DNA of 64,000 nt from assembly GCF_001894885.1 (NCBI RefSeq), contig NZ_BCXB01000019.1, forward strand, positions 35,146 through 99,145, given 5' to 3'. The notes under the pieces were generated by a model that was given only the letters and a program-made list of their open reading frames with translations, did no database searches and had not been told where the DNA came from. This stretch comes from Rhodococcus marinonascens NBRC 14363 (GTDB taxonomy: Bacteria > Actinomycetota > Actinomycetes > Mycobacteriales > Mycobacteriaceae). The number at the start of each line of letters is the position of its first letter. The stretch's first letter is position 1. A program made the position numbers and the translations under genes. Shown piece after piece: positions 15,630 through 24,754 of the stretch.

Positions 15630-17389
15630 CAGCGCACTCCTTCCGTATTGTGCTGGTAAGCCGCTTCGTCGTTGCGTGCCTCGAACGCATCAATGACGGC
15701 TCGCACGCACATCGCTAACGAAACTGCGCCCGCATCGGGTGTTCCGACGCTGCGCTCGGCCAATGGTCTCGCTCGGCCGATCCTCGGTCTCAACTCTGTG
15801 GTTGCAGCCGCGGCCTGCTCCGCGATCTCAGCTGCACCTCGCCACGCCGTCAACCATGACTTACCATGCGTCACAGATTGTTCCACCGCTTCGACAAAGG
15901 GAAGCAAGGAGTCGAGCATGGTCTTGTCGCCAGGCTTGGCGCCGCCCAAACGAACCAGCACGTCATAGCCGGCGCGCAGTGCGTCGGCAACATCGCGGTT
16001 CGACGGAGTTCCGGTGTCGCCCAACCGTCCGCCCAGTGCGGTGAGTGCCGCCCCCCACAGCACGCCGGACGTGCCACCCGCTTTCGTGGCCCACGCCTCT
16101 CCCGCCCCCACCAGTACCCCGCCCTGGCCTGCGCCATCCGCGACGGCATCGTCCGCAGCAGCGAGCGCAGCGGTGGAGCCCTTCACCATTCCCCTGCCAT
16201 GATCACCATCGCCGGCGACGGCATCGATGCGGCCCAGTTCGTCCTCCGCGGAGACCATGCGTTCCTTCATTGCGCGAATCGCACGAGCGACCGCGACGCC
16301 GCACTCTCGGGCCGCGCCGTCGGATACCGTCACAGGGCGCTTGTGTTCGACCTCCTGGTGAGCAGTGCGCCGGTTGGCGTCCGGGGTTCGCGCCAGACCG
16401 CCGCGCCTGTATGCCGGGGTATCCGCTGGCGCCGTCCAGAAGCCCTCGAGTTCGTCGTCGAGCCACATGAGGGTCAACGAACACCCGGCCATGTCGAGAC
16501 TGGTCACCAGTTCTCCGACTTCGGGTCGGACCACGGCGTACCCCGACTCCCGTAACAGGGGTGCCATCGTGCCCCAGACGACGAACAACTCCTCGTACTT
16601 GGTGCGCCCGAGGCCGTTGAGGATCACGGCGATTCGGGCACCGGCGCCACCCGGCTTCTGCTCGAGTACCCCGGATACCAGTAGCCGGGCGAGTTCGTCG
16701 GCGGTCGGCATCGTGTGCGAGGCCACCCCGGGTTCTCCGTGAATGCCGAGGCCGAGACCCATCGTTCCCTTGTCCACGGTGAAGAGCGGATCTGCGGCGC
16801 CCGGCATCGTGCACCCGTCGAATGCCACGCCCAGGGTCCGGGTGTTGTCGTTGGCCGATTGGGCGACCCGCATCACCCCATCGAGGTCGTATCCGGCCTC
16901 CGCGGCCGCAGAAGCACATTTGAAAACCGTGAAGTCCCCGGCGATCCCGCGACGTTTCGCGACGTCATCGGCCGGAGCGCTCGCGACGTCATCGGTGACG
17001 GCGAGGTACCGGGCGTCGATTCCATCCGCTGTCAGTTGCTCGACCGCGAGGCCGAAGTTCATCACGTCACCCGCGTAGTTCCCGGTGGTAAGCAACACGC
17101 CAGCACCCCCCTCAGCGACCCGGGCCACGGACGCGGCGTCGGCTGCGGAGGGTGAGGTGAAGATGTTCCCGACCACGGCGCCGTCGGCGAATCCGGGTCC
17201 GACTACTCCGCAGAACGCCGGATAGTGCCCCGATCCTCCACCCACCACGACGGCCACCTTGCCGGGTGGTGTAGAAGTTGCCCGGACAACGCCACCAGGG
17301 ACACCGACCACATAGTCGGAGTTGGCGTCGAGGAATCCGGTGAGCATGTCTTCAGTGAACGACGCAGGGTCATTGAATAGTCGTGTCAT
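15629..17389 (-). CDS. Dihydroxyacetone kinase-type kinase, DhaK-DhaL fusion (probable erythrulose kinase)
   Basis: The 586-residue single-chain enzyme has a DhaK half (about 1-330) with [10 protein letters not shown] and the substrate-binding histidine in GLGIHGEPG (His217), then a linker and a DhaL half (about 365-570) with the ATP/Mg motif [17 protein letters not shown] and [10 protein letters not shown]. Fused DAK enzymes use ATP directly rather than PTS. Known relatives phosphorylate dihydroxyacetone or the erythruloses. Placement between a polyol ABC transporter and an RpiB-type isomerase favours a C4 ketose. The RpiB gene is translationally coupled to its end; the ATPase gene ends only 10 bases upstream of its start. 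Confidence 0.92.
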   Translation of the reverse strand: MTRLFNDPASFTEDMLTGFLDANSDYVVGVPGGVVRATSTPPGKVAVVVGGGSGHYPAFCGVVGPGFADGAVVGNIFTSPSAADAASVARVAEGGAGVLLTTGNYAGDVMNFGLAVEQLTADGIDARYLAVTDDVASAPADDVAKRRGIAGDFTVFKCASAAAEAGYDLDGVMRVAQSANDNTRTLGVAFDGCTMPGAADPLFTVDKGTMGLGLGIHGEPGVASHTMPTADELARLLVSGVLEQKPGGAGARIAVILNGLGRTKYEELFVVWGTMAPLLRESGYAVVRPEVGELVTSLDMAGCSLTLMWLDDELEGFWTAPADTPAYRRGGLARTPDANRRTAHQEVEHKRPVTVSDGAARECGVAVARAIRAMKERMVSAEDELGRIDAVAGDGDHGRGMVKGSTAALAAADDAVADGAGQGGVLVGAGEAWATKAGGTSGVLWGAALTALGGRLGDTGTPSNRDVADALRAGYDVLVRLGGAKPGDKTMLDSLLPFVEAVEQSVTHGKSWLTAWRGAAEIAEQAAAATTELRPRIGRARPLAERSVGTPDAGAVSLAMCVRAVIDAFEARNDEAAYQHNTEGVR

Positions 17390-17399
17390 GTGATGGCCT

Positions 17400-18524
17400 C
17401 TATCGCAATCTATTTCCAGTATCGGGATCGAACAGGTATATCTGATTCGGAGGTGCCCACAGCGTGCAAACGTCGTGGGGTTTGAAGCTCTCTTGCGCTG
17501 GGGTCTGAACGAGTACTGATGCGTCGACTCCGGTAACCTCCAGACTTGCCTGGCCGAATTCCATCAGGTGCTCGAAGTACTGCACTGATGCCGACACCTG
17601 ACCGGTGCTCGCGGTAGCAATCGAGATCAAGGTGTCTTGCGGGCGGATTCCGACCTTGACCGCTTGACCATCGGCGACGGAAGATACGGCGACGGGCATT
17701 CTTCCGGTGCCGATCTCGACGCTCGGTGCCCCTCTGTCGCGACGAACAACTCCGTCGAGCACATTGATCTGCGGTTCGCCGACGAAACCGGCGACAAAGA
17801 GATTTGCTGGGTCGTCGAAGACCTCGTCGGGGGTTCCGAACTGCGCGATGATGCCGCCGTCCATCACTGCGAGTCGATCCGCCAGGCTCAGCGCCTCGAC
17901 CTGATCGTGCGTGACGACGATGGTGGTATAGCCGAACTCGCGTTGCAGCACCTTGAGTTCGCGCCGCACGCGTTGGCGGGCAGATGCGTCCAGGTGCGAA
18001 AGTGGTTCGTCCAGCAGTAAAATCGGGGGATTGCGTACGAGCGCACGTGCAAGTGCCACCCGCTGTTTCTGGCCGCTGGACAGGCTCGCCGGCCGCAAGT
18101 CGAGTAGGTCCTGCATCTCGAGGCGCCGGGCGATGGTGTTCACGAGTTCGTTGGCCCGGGGCACCTTGCGGGCAAGGAGACCGTAGCTCAGATTTTCCCG
18201 AACCGACAGCGGAGGGTAAAGTGCGTAGCTTTCGAATCCCACTCCAACGCCGCGCTTTCCGGGTGGAAGATTCGTGATGGTCCGGTCGCCAATGCGGATG
18301 TCGCCGCTCGTGACCGTCTCCAGTCCCGCGATCATTCGCAGCGTCGTCGTCTTACCGCAACCAGAGGGGCCCAGCAGCGCGATCAATTCGCCCGGCGCGA
18401 TATCGAGTTCGATTCCCTTGACTGCCTGGAAGCTTTCTCGACCGCGTGACATGTAGGTCTTGGTGAGGTGCTCGAGCGTGAGGCTCTGCGCGACCGACGT
18501 CGTTCGATCCCTGGTGGCAGTCAC
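17400..18524 (-). CDS. ABC transporter ATP-binding protein, MalK/UgpC type (second ATPase)
   Basis: The 374-residue protein shows Walker A GPSGCGKTTTLR, signature SLSSGQKQRVALARAL, Walker B ILLLDEPLSHLDA and switch histidine VVTHDQVEALSLADR, followed by a C-terminal TOBE regulatory region (about 245-370). It powers solute import on the cytoplasmic face. The signature motif reads LSSGQ rather than LSGGQ, a tolerated variant. GTG at 18524 overlaps the stop of the first ATPase (GTGA). Two different ATPases in one operon suggest a heterodimer. Confidence 0.93.
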   Translation of the reverse strand: MTATRDRTTSVAQSLTLEHLTKTYMSRGRESFQAVKGIELDIAPGELIALLGPSGCGKTTTLRMIAGLETVTSGDIRIGDRTITNLPPGKRGVGVGFESYALYPPLSVRENLSYGLLARKVPRANELVNTIARRLEMQDLLDLRPASLSSGQKQRVALARALVRNPPILLLDEPLSHLDASARQRVRRELKVLQREFGYTTIVVTHDQVEALSLADRLAVMDGGIIAQFGTPDEVFDDPANLFVAGFVGEPQINVLDGVVRRDRGAPSVEIGTGRMPVAVSSVADGQAVKVGIRPQDTLISIATASTGQVSASVQYFEHLMEFGQASLEVTGVDASVLVQTPAQESFKPHDVCTLWAPPNQIYLFDPDTGNRLR

Positions 18525-19675
18525 TGTCTCTCCTCCTGTTTCGGTGCCGACTCGGGTCCGTTCGCCGCGTCGCCGAGGCGTTTACTCTCTTCGCCTTCGG
18601 CGGCACCCTCGAAGATGTGAATATCGGCCAGCGGCACCTGGACGACTACGTTCGCGTTCTCCCTGATGTGGGGTCCGCCCTTCGACAGGGCGATGAGCGA
18701 GGTGCCTCCGATATCGACCGATACCTCGACATTGCGGCCCAGGCGTTCTGCCAGCAAGATCCTTCCGGACAGATTGACGATGTCGGCGTCGTCGCTCTCG
18801 GACTCGGTGACCGTGACGTCGCATGGCCGAATGCCGAGCCGTGCATTGACACCATTGCCGAGCCCGAACGCCGCGGGCAGGTCGACCTCGATGCCGCTGC
18901 CGAGCACTCGAAGCGAGTTGTCGTCCACCGTCGCATCGAAGATGTTGATTTCAGGCTGGCCGAGTGCCTTCGCGACGAAGGTGTTGTGCGGTGCCCGCCA
19001 GATGACTTCGGGGGTGTCGACCTGAACCAATCGGCCGTGACGGAGAATCGCGATCCGGTCACCGAGCGCCAGCGCCTCCTGGTAGTCGTGTGTGACGTAC
19101 ACGGTGGTGGTGGTGTTGGACATGTGCCCGAGTTGACGTAGTTCTGCACGCATGGCGCCACGTAGCTTGGCGTCCAGGTGGGACAGCGGTTCGTCGAGCA
19201 GGTAGACATCGGCGGGCCGAACCAGCACGCGTCCGAGGGCCACGCGTTGTCTCTGTCCGTTGGACAGCTCCCGTGGGAATCGCTCGAGCAGATGATTGAT
19301 GCCGAGGGTCTTCGTGACGGAATCGATGCGTTCGCGCCGTTCGGCTTCGGAGTACTTGCCCGTTCGCCCCGACCTCAGCGGTGACTCCAGGTTCTGCGAC
19401 ACCGTCTTCTGCGGGTACAGAGCGTAGCTCTCGAATGCCATCGCGACGTTGCGATTGTACGGCTCCACCAGCGTCATGTCGGTACCACCGATGGCCACCG
19501 ATCCGCAGTCGATATCAACCAGCCCTGCAATGGATTTCAGAGTGGTGGTCTTCCCTGCACCGGAGGGCCCGAGGATGACGAAGAACTCGCCCTCGGATAT
19601 GTCCAGCGCAAGATCGTCGATGCCGACGGTTTCGCCGAAGTGCTTGGTCAGTCCGCTGAGCGTTAATCGAGCCAT
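18521..19675 (-). CDS. ABC transporter ATP-binding protein, MalK/UgpC type (first ATPase)
   Basis: The ATG at 19675 shares one base with the permease stop (TGATG). The 384-residue protein has Walker A GPSGAGKTTTLK, signature ELSNGQRQRVALGRVL, Walker B VYLLDEPLSHLDA and YVTHDYQEALALGDR, then TOBE-like repeats with GIRPCDV. LSNGQ replaces LSGGQ. A long acidic tail (EGAAEGEESKRLGD) extends beyond the usual end. Sequence differs clearly from the next ATPase, so the pair did not arise by a recent duplication. A longer open frame runs upstream through the permease gene but is only antisense or out-of-frame coincidence. Confidence 0.93.
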   Translation of the reverse strand: MARLTLSGLTKHFGETVGIDDLALDISEGEFFVILGPSGAGKTTTLKSIAGLVDIDCGSVAIGGTDMTLVEPYNRNVAMAFESYALYPQKTVSQNLESPLRSGRTGKYSEAERRERIDSVTKTLGINHLLERFPRELSNGQRQRVALGRVLVRPADVYLLDEPLSHLDAKLRGAMRAELRQLGHMSNTTTTVYVTHDYQEALALGDRIAILRHGRLVQVDTPEVIWRAPHNTFVAKALGQPEINIFDATVDDNSLRVLGSGIEVDLPAAFGLGNGVNARLGIRPCDVTVTESESDDADIVNLSGRILLAERLGRNVEVSVDIGGTSLIALSKGGPHIRENANVVVQVPLADIHIFEGAAEGEESKRLGDAANGPESAPKQEERQ

Positions 19676-20541
19676 CAGGCTTTCACCGCCCCAAACGAAA
19701 GCCCGCGCACCAGGTAACGCTGGATAGTCAGGGCGAGAACGAGCGGTGGCAGTGCTGCGATCACCGCGGCCGCAGCCGTGAGGTTGTAGTAGGCCTGACC
19801 GCCGCCGCCGAGATACTTGGTAATGGCCACGGTGACAGTACTGGCATTGCTGTCGCTCAGGATGAGCGGGAACACATAGTTGTTCCACGCGAAGATGAAG
19901 GCGAGTAAGGCGGCAGCCGCAATCCCCGGTCGCACCAGAGGAAGAGCCACCATCACGAAAGCTTGGCGGCGAGTGTATCCGTCCAGCAAAGCGGCTTGCT
20001 CCAAGTCCTCCGGCAGATCTTGGAAATATGATCGCAAGATCCACACCACAAGTGGCATGGTCACCAACTGCAGCACCCACACCATCCCGAGTTTGGTGTC
20101 GAACAAGCCGATCTGGTTGTAAATTACGAACAGGGGCACGATCACCATCAACTCCGGTGCGAATCGGAACGAGAGCATCTGGAACATCAGATCGTTGGAC
20201 CCCTTGTACTGCCACCGGCCCGCGGCGTACGCCGCCGGAATTCCGATCACCAACGAGACCAGCACGGCGCCACCACAGTTGATGAGGCTGGTAATCAGCG
20301 CAGCCTTGAAATCGACACTGGTCAAGTCGGTGCCCCGTTGGCTGAGTACGGTGCCGAAGTTCTCGAAAGTGGGGCTGAACTTGAAATAGGTGGTCGTCTG
20401 TTCGGCGGGCGTCTTGAGCGCCAGCAGGAACATCCAAACGATCGGAAACAGGGAGAAGATGAACCATAGAAGGATGACCAGGTCGGCGCCTACCGAGGCC
20501 GGCGTGAAGCGTCTTTGTCCGGGCAAGAGTTCTCTCGACAT
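19675..20541 (-). CDS. ABC transporter permease, carbohydrate type (MalG-like)
   Basis: The 288-residue inner-membrane protein has six hydrophobic segments and the EAA loop (EDLEQAALLDGYTRRQAF, about residues 190-207) that docks on the ATPases. An FSPTFENFGTVL periplasmic segment follows helix 1, typical of MalG-like permeases. It pairs with the MalF-like gene three bases upstream. ATG at 20541. Confidence 0.93.
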   Translation of the reverse strand: MSRELLPGQRRFTPASVGADLVILLWFIFSLFPIVWMFLLALKTPAEQTTTYFKFSPTFENFGTVLSQRGTDLTSVDFKAALITSLINCGGAVLVSLVIGIPAAYAAGRWQYKGSNDLMFQMLSFRFAPELMVIVPLFVIYNQIGLFDTKLGMVWVLQLVTMPLVVWILRSYFQDLPEDLEQAALLDGYTRRQAFVMVALPLVRPGIAAAALLAFIFAWNNYVFPLILSDSNASTVTVAITKYLGGGGQAYYNLTAAAAVIAALPPLVLALTIQRYLVRGLSFGAVKA

Positions 20542-20544
20542 GAT

Positions 20545-21510
20545 TTACGACTCCGCTCCAGCTGCGCGCTTCTGCGCCTTTCCGAGCACGCTTACCAGGT
20601 AGCGCGCGGTGATGAACACGATGATCCACAGCACGAACATGTAAGTGCTCCCGCGTGAATAGTCGAGGTTGATGATCGAGTCCTCGAATGCGCCGATCTG
20701 AAGCGTCCGGGTCGCCACGCCGGGCCCGCCTGCGGTGAGCACGTAGATCGCGTCGAACACCTTGAGGTTGTCCATGAACCGGAAGATGACGGCGACCAGA
20801 ATGTACGGCCAGAGCATCGGCAACATCAGCTTGCGGAACATGTAGAACCAACTGGCGCCGTCCACCTCGGATGCCTCGAAGGGTTCTTTCGGCAGCGAGC
20901 GAATTCCAGCAAGAACCAGGATCGCGACGAAAGGCGTGAAAATCCACAGGTCCACCAGGATGATCGACCACAACGCGTTCTTGCTGCTTAACCAATCGAA
21001 CGTGGACCCCAGGCCGAGTACGTGGTTGAGGATGCCGAACTGCGGATTGAACATCAGTTTCCAGATAACTCCCGCTATAACGGGTGCGATCATCAACGGC
21101 AGTATCAGGACCTTCTCGAAGATCTTGCCGATTATGCTGGATCTGTTCAGAAGCAAGGCGATGCCGACGCCGATAACCGTCTCCACTGCGGTGGCGACGA
21201 CCGCGAAAGTCCCGGTGACACGAACGCTGCTCCAGAACTGTTCGTCACCGAGCACGCTGGCATAGTTCCGCAATCCGACGAAGTGAGGATTCGGGTTCAC
21301 GGCGGCGTAGTTGAGGAACGAGTAGTAGGCGCCGATGAAGAACGGGTACAGGATGCCGATCACGATCAGCACTGCCGGGATGGACAACAAATACGGTCGC
21401 AGAGACCGCCGCCATCGTGGAATCTCAGGAACCTGAGGGCGTTCCACGTCTTCCGTGGATTGCGGACCGTCGGGAACCTGTGATGGCCGGTGAACTGATT
21501 GGATAGTCAT
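20545..21510 (-). CDS. ABC transporter permease, carbohydrate type (MalF-like)
   Basis: The 321-residue protein starts with a hydrophilic 38-residue leader rich in Pro and Arg, then six membrane segments. Family marks are YPFFIGAYYSFLNY after helix 1 and the EAA loop KEPFEASEVDGASWFYMFR. It would form the translocation channel with the MalG-like partner. It sits 36 bases after the first solute-binding protein gene, so the binding protein nearest to it is the downstream copy of a duplicated pair. Confidence 0.93.
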   Translation of the reverse strand: MTIQSVHRPSQVPDGPQSTEDVERPQVPEIPRWRRSLRPYLLSIPAVLIVIGILYPFFIGAYYSFLNYAAVNPNPHFVGLRNYASVLGDEQFWSSVRVTGTFAVVATAVETVIGVGIALLLNRSSIIGKIFEKVLILPLMIAPVIAGVIWKLMFNPQFGILNHVLGLGSTFDWLSSKNALWSIILVDLWIFTPFVAILVLAGIRSLPKEPFEASEVDGASWFYMFRKLMLPMLWPYILVAVIFRFMDNLKVFDAIYVLTAGGPGVATRTLQIGAFEDSIINLDYSRGSTYMFVLWIIVFITARYLVSVLGKAQKRAAGAES

Positions 21511-21546
21511 GTTCCATTGCCTTTCTTCGACCTGCCACTCACCGGG

Positions 21547-22989
21547 TCACAGGTTGACCTTGGACGTGTTGGTTCTGGCGAGGCTGGACAGGCGGGAACG
21601 CGCATCCGCCCCTCCGTAGATGTCCTGGATCGCCACGGCCCAGTCCTCGGTGGTGTCGAAGAATTTCTTCTGGGGCGTGAACAGGATCTTCGAACTGCCG
21701 ATCACGGTCTCGAACGTATCGAGGTAGCCGGGCATGTCGTCGAGTTGCTGCTTGAACACCCCGTCGAATACCGACTTGCGCACCGGGTCGGCAAAGATTC
21801 CCCCCTCCACAGCCTTGGACAGGGCGTCCTTCCCTGTGGCCCATTGGATGAACAGCCACGCCGCCTGTTTGTTCTTCGACATCGAGTTCATCGCCAGCGA
21901 CCAGGTCCACAGATTCGAGTTGTAATTCCCGTTCGGACCAGCGGGGCCGGGATACCAGCCGAGGTTGCCGGCCTGTGCGCTCGCGCCCCTTCTGTTCTTC
22001 GGGTATGTGGCGCCGTCGGTGTCGTAGACCATCATTGCCCTGCCGTCACCGAGATCACCGGTGGCATTTGGGTAGTCGTAGGTGGTCCAGGACGTCGGTC
22101 CCGCCTTGATCTGCATCTCGATCCACTTCTCGGTGAAGGCAACCGCCTCGCCCGAGTCCATCACCGCCACCAAACTATCGCCGTCGAGTCGGTAGTCCTT
22201 GGCACCCTCCCTGCTGAACTGGGTCATGAAGCCGGGGATAATGGTGTCCCACGACTTGGAGCCGCGGGTGGCGACGCCGTACTGATTCTCAGACCGGTCG
22301 GTGAGGTCGATCGCCAACTGGATGAAATTGTCGAAAGTGTCCGGTAGGGCGATCTTGCGCTGGTCGAAATAGGCGTTGTTGTACGTCACTACGACGTTCT
22401 CGAAACCCCACGGGATCGCCCACTGCCCGCCGGTGCCGAGTGGGCTGCCCAGGTCGAAATCCCATCTCGTGGAGGTGCGTAGCCCCTCGTAGATGTCCTC
22501 GAAGTCGTATTCGTCGCTGGTCGCCGACGAGTTGGCGAGCCACGGGTTGAGGTCCTCGACCCATCCGGGTGGGCCGTACTGCCAGATGAAATACGGGCCG
22601 ATCATGAACACATCGTGTTTGCCTGTGCCGCCGGCGAGTTCGGTGTTCAGTTTAGTGAAGTAGTCGGCCTGTGGCACCAGATCCGCGTTGACCGTGATGC
22701 CGGTGAGTTCGGTGAATTCGGGCAGCAGAGGTTGCAGCGACTGCTGGTAGGCGTGCGGGGTCTGCAGCAGGTTGAGCGTTGTACCTTCGGCGCCACGCCA
22801 ATCGAAGGGGCCGGATACCTCCCCGGCGCCGTTGGGAGCGTCGAAACTGCCGCCGATTCCGCAGGCCGACAGCACCGGCAGGGCTGCCACGGCGGTCCCG
22901 GCAATTCCCATGGCACGTAGCAAGTCCCGGCGGGACAGTTTCGGTCCGTCGAATCCGGAACGCCGTCGCGCCCGCCCTATTCCGCTCAT
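21547..22989 (-). CDS. Polyol/sugar ABC transporter substrate-binding lipoprotein, copy A
   Basis: The 480-residue protein has a twin-arginine leader (KLSRRDLLRAMG) and a lipobox ending in LSAC (Cys near residue 42), so it is probably Tat-exported and lipid-anchored. The rest is an extracellular solute-binding fold of the sugar type (ELTGITVNADLVPQADYF, GKHDVFMIGPYFIWQYGPPG). It is nearly identical to copy B at 23264-24706. Differences cluster in pocket-forming or surface positions, for example VVVTYNNAYF against NVVAYNKAYF, PQADYF against PEAAYF, and YPKNRRGAS against YTKNKPGAS. Between the copies lies a fossil of the dehydrogenase 3' end. Confidence 0.93.
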   Translation of the reverse strand: MSGIGRARRRSGFDGPKLSRRDLLRAMGIAGTAVAALPVLSACGIGGSFDAPNGAGEVSGPFDWRGAEGTTLNLLQTPHAYQQSLQPLLPEFTELTGITVNADLVPQADYFTKLNTELAGGTGKHDVFMIGPYFIWQYGPPGWVEDLNPWLANSSATSDEYDFEDIYEGLRTSTRWDFDLGSPLGTGGQWAIPWGFENVVVTYNNAYFDQRKIALPDTFDNFIQLAIDLTDRSENQYGVATRGSKSWDTIIPGFMTQFSREGAKDYRLDGDSLVAVMDSGEAVAFTEKWIEMQIKAGPTSWTTYDYPNATGDLGDGRAMMVYDTDGATYPKNRRGASAQAGNLGWYPGPAGPNGNYNSNLWTWSLAMNSMSKNKQAAWLFIQWATGKDALSKAVEGGIFADPVRKSVFDGVFKQQLDDMPGYLDTFETVIGSSKILFTPQKKFFDTTEDWAVAIQDIYGGADARSRLSSLARTNTSKVNL

Positions 22990-23038
22990 TGCGTGTTCTC
23001 CATCGAAACCCTCGAATGGATCAGGAAGGGATGGGAGG

Positions 23039-23251
23039 TCAGGACGGGATGAGTGATACCTTGACCGATTCGGTGCCGACGGCTACCACCTCGAGCCCCT
23101 TCTGAAACTCGGACAGTGGGAGTTGGTGGCTGCTGCTCCAGTCGACGGTGACATCGCTGCAGAAGACGCCGTAGTCGACGTGGGTTCCCAGTTCGCGCAA
23201 GAGATTCAGTCCCTGCGGTACCGCCGAGGGGTGGCCGGTGCCTTCCTTCGG
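23039..23251 (-). pseudogene. Fossil 3' end of the polyol dehydrogenase between the binding-protein copies
   Basis: This stretch matches the 3' part of the dehydrogenase gene at 24755-25073 almost base for base: the terminal region near the stop, then, after a deletion of roughly 115 bases, the part corresponding to VEYGVFGSDVTVDWS and GHPSAVPQGLNLLRKLG. It then breaks off and joins the 3' end of the upstream binding-protein copy. It shows that the duplicated unit was dehydrogenase 3' end plus binding-protein gene. Confidence 0.88.
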
Positions 23252-23263
23252 CCCGCCGCCGGG

Positions 23264-24706
23264 TCACAGGTTGACCTTGGACGTGTTGGTTCTGGCGAGG
23301 CTGGACAGGCGGGAACGCGCATCCGCCCCTCCGTAGATGTCCTGGATCGCCACGGCCCAGTCCTCGGTGGTGTCGAAGAATTTCTTCTGCGGTGTGAACA
23401 GGATCTTCGAACTGCCGATCACGGTCTCGAACGTATCGAGGTAGCCGGGCATGTCGTCGAGTTGCTGCTTGAACACCCCGTCGAATACCGACTTGCGCAC
23501 CGGGTCGGCAAAGATCCCCCCCTCCACCGCCTTGGACATGGCTTGTTTCCCGGTGGCCCATTGGATGAACAGCCATGCCGCGTGCTTGTTCTTCGACATC
23601 GAGTTCATCGCCAGCGACCAGGTCCACAGATTCGTGTCGTAGTTCCCGTTCGGACCAGCGGGGCCGGGATACCAGCCAAGGTTGCCGGCCTGCGCGCTCG
23701 CGCCCGGCTTGTTCTTCGTGTACGTTGCGCTGTCTGCGTCATAGACCATCATTGCCCTGCCGTCGCCGAGATCACCTGTGGCATTGGGGTAATCGTAGGT
23801 GGTCCAGGACGTCGGTCCCGCCTTGATCTGCATCTCGATCCACTTCTCGGTGAAGGTGACCGCCTCGTCCGAGTCCATCGCCGCCACCAACTCGTCGCCC
23901 TCGAGCCGGTAATCTTTGGCGCCTTCCCGGGTGAACTGGGTCATGAAGCCGGGGTGAATGGTCGCCCACGACTTGGAGCCGCGGGTGGCGACGCCGTACT
24001 GATTCTCAGACCGGTCGGTGAGGTCGATCGCCAACTGGATGAAGTTGTCGAAAGTGTCCGGTAGGGCGATCTTGCGTTGGTCGAAATAGGCTTTGTTGTA
24101 CGCGACTACGTTGTTCTCGAAGCCCCACGGGATCGCCCACTGCCCGCCGGTGCCGAGTGGGCTGCCCAGGTCGAAATCCCATCTCGTGGAGGTGCGTAGC
24201 CCTTCGTAGATGTCCTCGAAGTCGTATTCGTCGCTGGTCGCCGACGAATTGGCGAGCCACGGGTTGAGGTCCTCGACCCATCCGGGTGGGCCGTACTGCC
24301 AGATGAAGTACGCGCCGATCATGAACACATCGTGTTTGCCTGTGCCGCCGGCGAGTTCGGTGTTCAGTTTGGTGAAGTAGGCGGCCTCCGGCACCAGATC
24401 GGCGTTGACGGTGATGCCGGTGAGTTCGGTGAATTCGGGCAGCAGGGGTTGCAGCGACTGCTGGTAGGGGTGCGGGGTCTGCAGCAGGTTGAGCGTTGTA
24501 CCTTCGGCGCCACGCCAATCGAAGGGGCCGGATACCTCCCCGGCGCCGTTGGGGGCGTCGAAACTGCCGCCGATTCCGCAGGCCGACAGCACCGGCAGGG
24601 CTGCCACGGCGGTCCCGGCAATTCCCATGGCGCGTAGCAGGTCTCGGCGGGACAGTTTCGGTCCGTCGAATCCGGAACGCCTTCGCGCCCGACCTATTCC
24701 GCTCAT
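23264..24706 (-). CDS. Polyol/sugar ABC transporter substrate-binding lipoprotein, copy B
   Basis: The 480-residue protein has the same Tat leader (SRRDLLRAMG) and lipobox (LSAC) as copy A and about the same length without gaps. It follows the dehydrogenase gene by 48 bases, which is probably the ancestral order (dehydrogenase, binding protein, permeases). The ATG and its GAGAACACGCA leader are identical in both copies. It should capture the substrate outside the membrane and deliver it to the two permeases. The two copies may have diverged in substrate preference or simply raise dosage. Confidence 0.93.
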   Translation of the reverse strand: MSGIGRARRRSGFDGPKLSRRDLLRAMGIAGTAVAALPVLSACGIGGSFDAPNGAGEVSGPFDWRGAEGTTLNLLQTPHPYQQSLQPLLPEFTELTGITVNADLVPEAAYFTKLNTELAGGTGKHDVFMIGAYFIWQYGPPGWVEDLNPWLANSSATSDEYDFEDIYEGLRTSTRWDFDLGSPLGTGGQWAIPWGFENNVVAYNKAYFDQRKIALPDTFDNFIQLAIDLTDRSENQYGVATRGSKSWATIHPGFMTQFTREGAKDYRLEGDELVAAMDSDEAVTFTEKWIEMQIKAGPTSWTTYDYPNATGDLGDGRAMMVYDADSATYTKNKPGASAQAGNLGWYPGPAGPNGNYDTNLWTWSLAMNSMSKNKHAAWLFIQWATGKQAMSKAVEGGIFADPVRKSVFDGVFKQQLDDMPGYLDTFETVIGSSKILFTPQKKFFDTTEDWAVAIQDIYGGADARSRLSSLARTNTSKVNL

Positions 24707-24754
24707 TGCGTGTTCTCCATCGAACTCTCCAGTGAATCAGGAAGGGACGGGGGG

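Noticed and set aside
18521..20995. An 824-codon frame covering the ATPase and permease
   Set aside because: The first 440 codons are out-of-frame text of the permease genes; the ATPase starts at 19675.
23123..24064. A 313-codon plus-strand frame over the binding-protein gene
   Set aside because: It is complementary to the binding protein and is repeated over the other copy, as expected for antisense of a duplicated gene.
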